A DNA stretch of 64,000 nucleotides from Burkholderiales bacterium Ga0077544 (GTDB taxonomy: Bacteria > Pseudomonadota > Gammaproteobacteria > Burkholderiales > Burkholderiaceae_D), in NCBI GenBank assembly GCA_001464355.1, contig LNEU01000033.1, positions 248,001 to 312,000 on the forward strand, in the 5' to 3' direction. Within the stretch, counting starts at the first letter, position 1. Every line of letters begins with the position of its first letter. Shown here piece after piece: positions 63,354 to 64,000 of the stretch. A model generated the notes under the pieces. The model did not search any database, was not told where the DNA came from, and saw nothing but the letters and a program-made list of their open reading frames with translations. Both the position numbers and the translations under genes were made by a program.

Positions 63354-63539
63354 ATGCCAACTATTAACGTTCAATTATTCGAAGGCCGCACGATCGAACA
63401 AAAACGCGCATTCGTCAAAGCAGTGACAGAAGCAACCGTCGCAACTCTTGGCTCCAGCGCTGAATCGGTCGATATTATTATCGAAGATGTGAAGCGCGAG
63501 AACTGGTCCACCGGCGGTAAATTGTGGTCCGACGTCTGA
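63354..63539 (+). CDS. 4-oxalocrotonate tautomerase-family protein
   Basis: This 61-residue tautomerase starts MPTINVQLFEGRTIEQKRAF, with the N-terminal Pro (after Met removal) as catalytic base and Arg at the family position. Members isomerise enol/keto acids in aromatic breakdown. The ribosome site AAAAGGAAAACCC fixes ATG 63354. It is close behind the aldolase-like gene (66 bp), so perhaps co-transcribed. Confidence 0.94.
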   Translation: MPTINVQLFEGRTIEQKRAFVKAVTEATVATLGSSAESVDIIIEDVKRENWSTGGKLWSDV

Positions 63540-63621
63540 TCCAAATAAACAATGCCAGTTGCGGTGATATACCGCAGCTGGTGGTGAACCCGCCGCCATA
63601 TTCGGCGTGTTTTGTCTAAGC

Positions 63622-64000
63622 ATGCAGATCACTGATTCACTTGCAATCGACGATTGCGAAATCGATCTGACCGCCATCCGTGCGCAAGGTCCAGGTGGAC
63701 AGAATGTGAATAAAGTCGCGACCGCGATTCACTTGCGCTTCGACATAGGCGCGTCCTCATTGCCGGATTATCTGAAAGAGCGTTTGCTTCTATTGAATGA
63801 CCAGCGCATCACCAAAGAAGGCGTGATAGTCATCAAGGCGCAGCAAGGCCGCAGCCAGGAACAAAGTCGCGAAGAAGCATTGCGACGGCTGCAGGAAATC
63901 ATTGCCGGCGTCACCATCCTGCCCAAGGCACGACGCGCCACCAAGCCTACCTACGGTTCGCAACGCAAACGCCTGGATGGCAAAAATGCGCGCGGCCAGA
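63622..64000 (+). CDS. arfB: Alternative ribosome-rescue factor ArfB (partial, 3' end outside window)
   Basis: The frame is open from ATG 63622 to the end of the window. The product begins MQITDSLAIDDCEIDLTAIR and has the release-factor GGQ motif AQGPGGQNVNKVA. The following basic tail (KARRATKPTYGSQRKRLDGK) threads into the mRNA channel of stalled ribosomes. It hydrolyses peptidyl-tRNA on non-stop complexes. About 126 codons are present; the family is near 135-140, so only a few are missing. Confidence 0.95.
   Translation, partial: MQITDSLAIDDCEIDLTAIRAQGPGGQNVNKVATAIHLRFDIGASSLPDYLKERLLLLNDQRITKEGVIVIKAQQGRSQEQSREEALRRLQEIIAGVTILPKARRATKPTYGSQRKRLDGKNARGQ

Overview
The window starts at the replication origin of a betaproteobacterial chromosome. 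The conserved order rnpA-rpmH / dnaA - oriC-like spacer - dnaN - gyrB fills the first 6.8 kb. Protein types (XenA-like ene-reductase, Nit1C cluster, AhpC/AhpF, ArfB, OmpW, many MCP and GGDEF proteins) and general codon usage suggest Burkholderiales, most likely Oxalobacteraceae (a Herminiimonas/Janthinobacterium-like organism). The taxon is an inference; no rRNA gene is present.

Region by region. (1) 1-6.8 kb: replication core with one DnaA box in front of dnaA and a cluster of boxes plus an AT-rich stretch between dnaA and dnaN; two perfect inverted repeats lie between dnaN and gyrB. (2) 6.9-10.9 kb: a visibly AT-richer three-gene operon (DGQHR/DndB-like protein, an unrecognised 450-aa protein, and a D12-class adenine methyltransferase) sitting directly behind the gyrB terminator. 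This is the best candidate for an undescribed DNA-modification or defence system. It is followed by a patch of decayed genes (10.9-11.7 kb). (3) 11.8-24.6 kb: mixed housekeeping and signalling genes: a calcineurin-like phosphoesterase coupled to a frameshifted lipid kinase, a YihY membrane protein, a Fic protein flanked by near-identical direct repeats and preceded by three evenly spaced palindromes, an Old Yellow Enzyme, a pseudopilin-GGDEF/EAL pair, and a cNMP-domain thioredoxin-reductase-like protein. (4) 24.9-29.7 kb: a two-partner secretion locus (TpsB, TpsA with a TolA-like alanine-rich tail) plus a FecR-domain protein. (5) 29.7-40.6 kb: lipoprotein, PAS-type and Cache-type chemoreceptors, a CHASE2/SH3-like/M48 operon, and OmpW.

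(6) 41-50.7 kb: a complete Nit1C-type cluster on the minus strand (MSMEG_0572-like protein, nitrilase, radical SAM, GNAT, AIR-synthase-like, MSMEG_0570-like, flavoprotein) plus an acyl-CoA synthetase. It has a good -24/-12 (sigma-54) promoter in front and a divergent MocR-type regulator. Such clusters are linked to nitrogen starvation and cyanide/nitrile nitrogen use. (7) 51.2-57.7 kb: a minus-strand operon with a GntR/FCD regulator, a polar amino-acid-type ABC transporter, a carbamoylase-family amidohydrolase and an M20 peptidase, with FCD-type operators in front of the regulator; it probably imports and hydrolyses an N-acyl or N-carbamoyl compound. (8) 58-64 kb: a BOF stress protein, a tiny membrane ORF, the ahpC-ahpF peroxidase pair, pirin, a class II aldolase-family protein, a 4-oxalocrotonate tautomerase and the start of arfB, which runs off the end.

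No tRNA, rRNA, CRISPR array, transposase or prophage gene was recognised. Several short genes absent from a 60-codon ORF list are included: rpmH, a 58-aa hydrophilic protein, and 19-aa and 25-aa membrane peptides.
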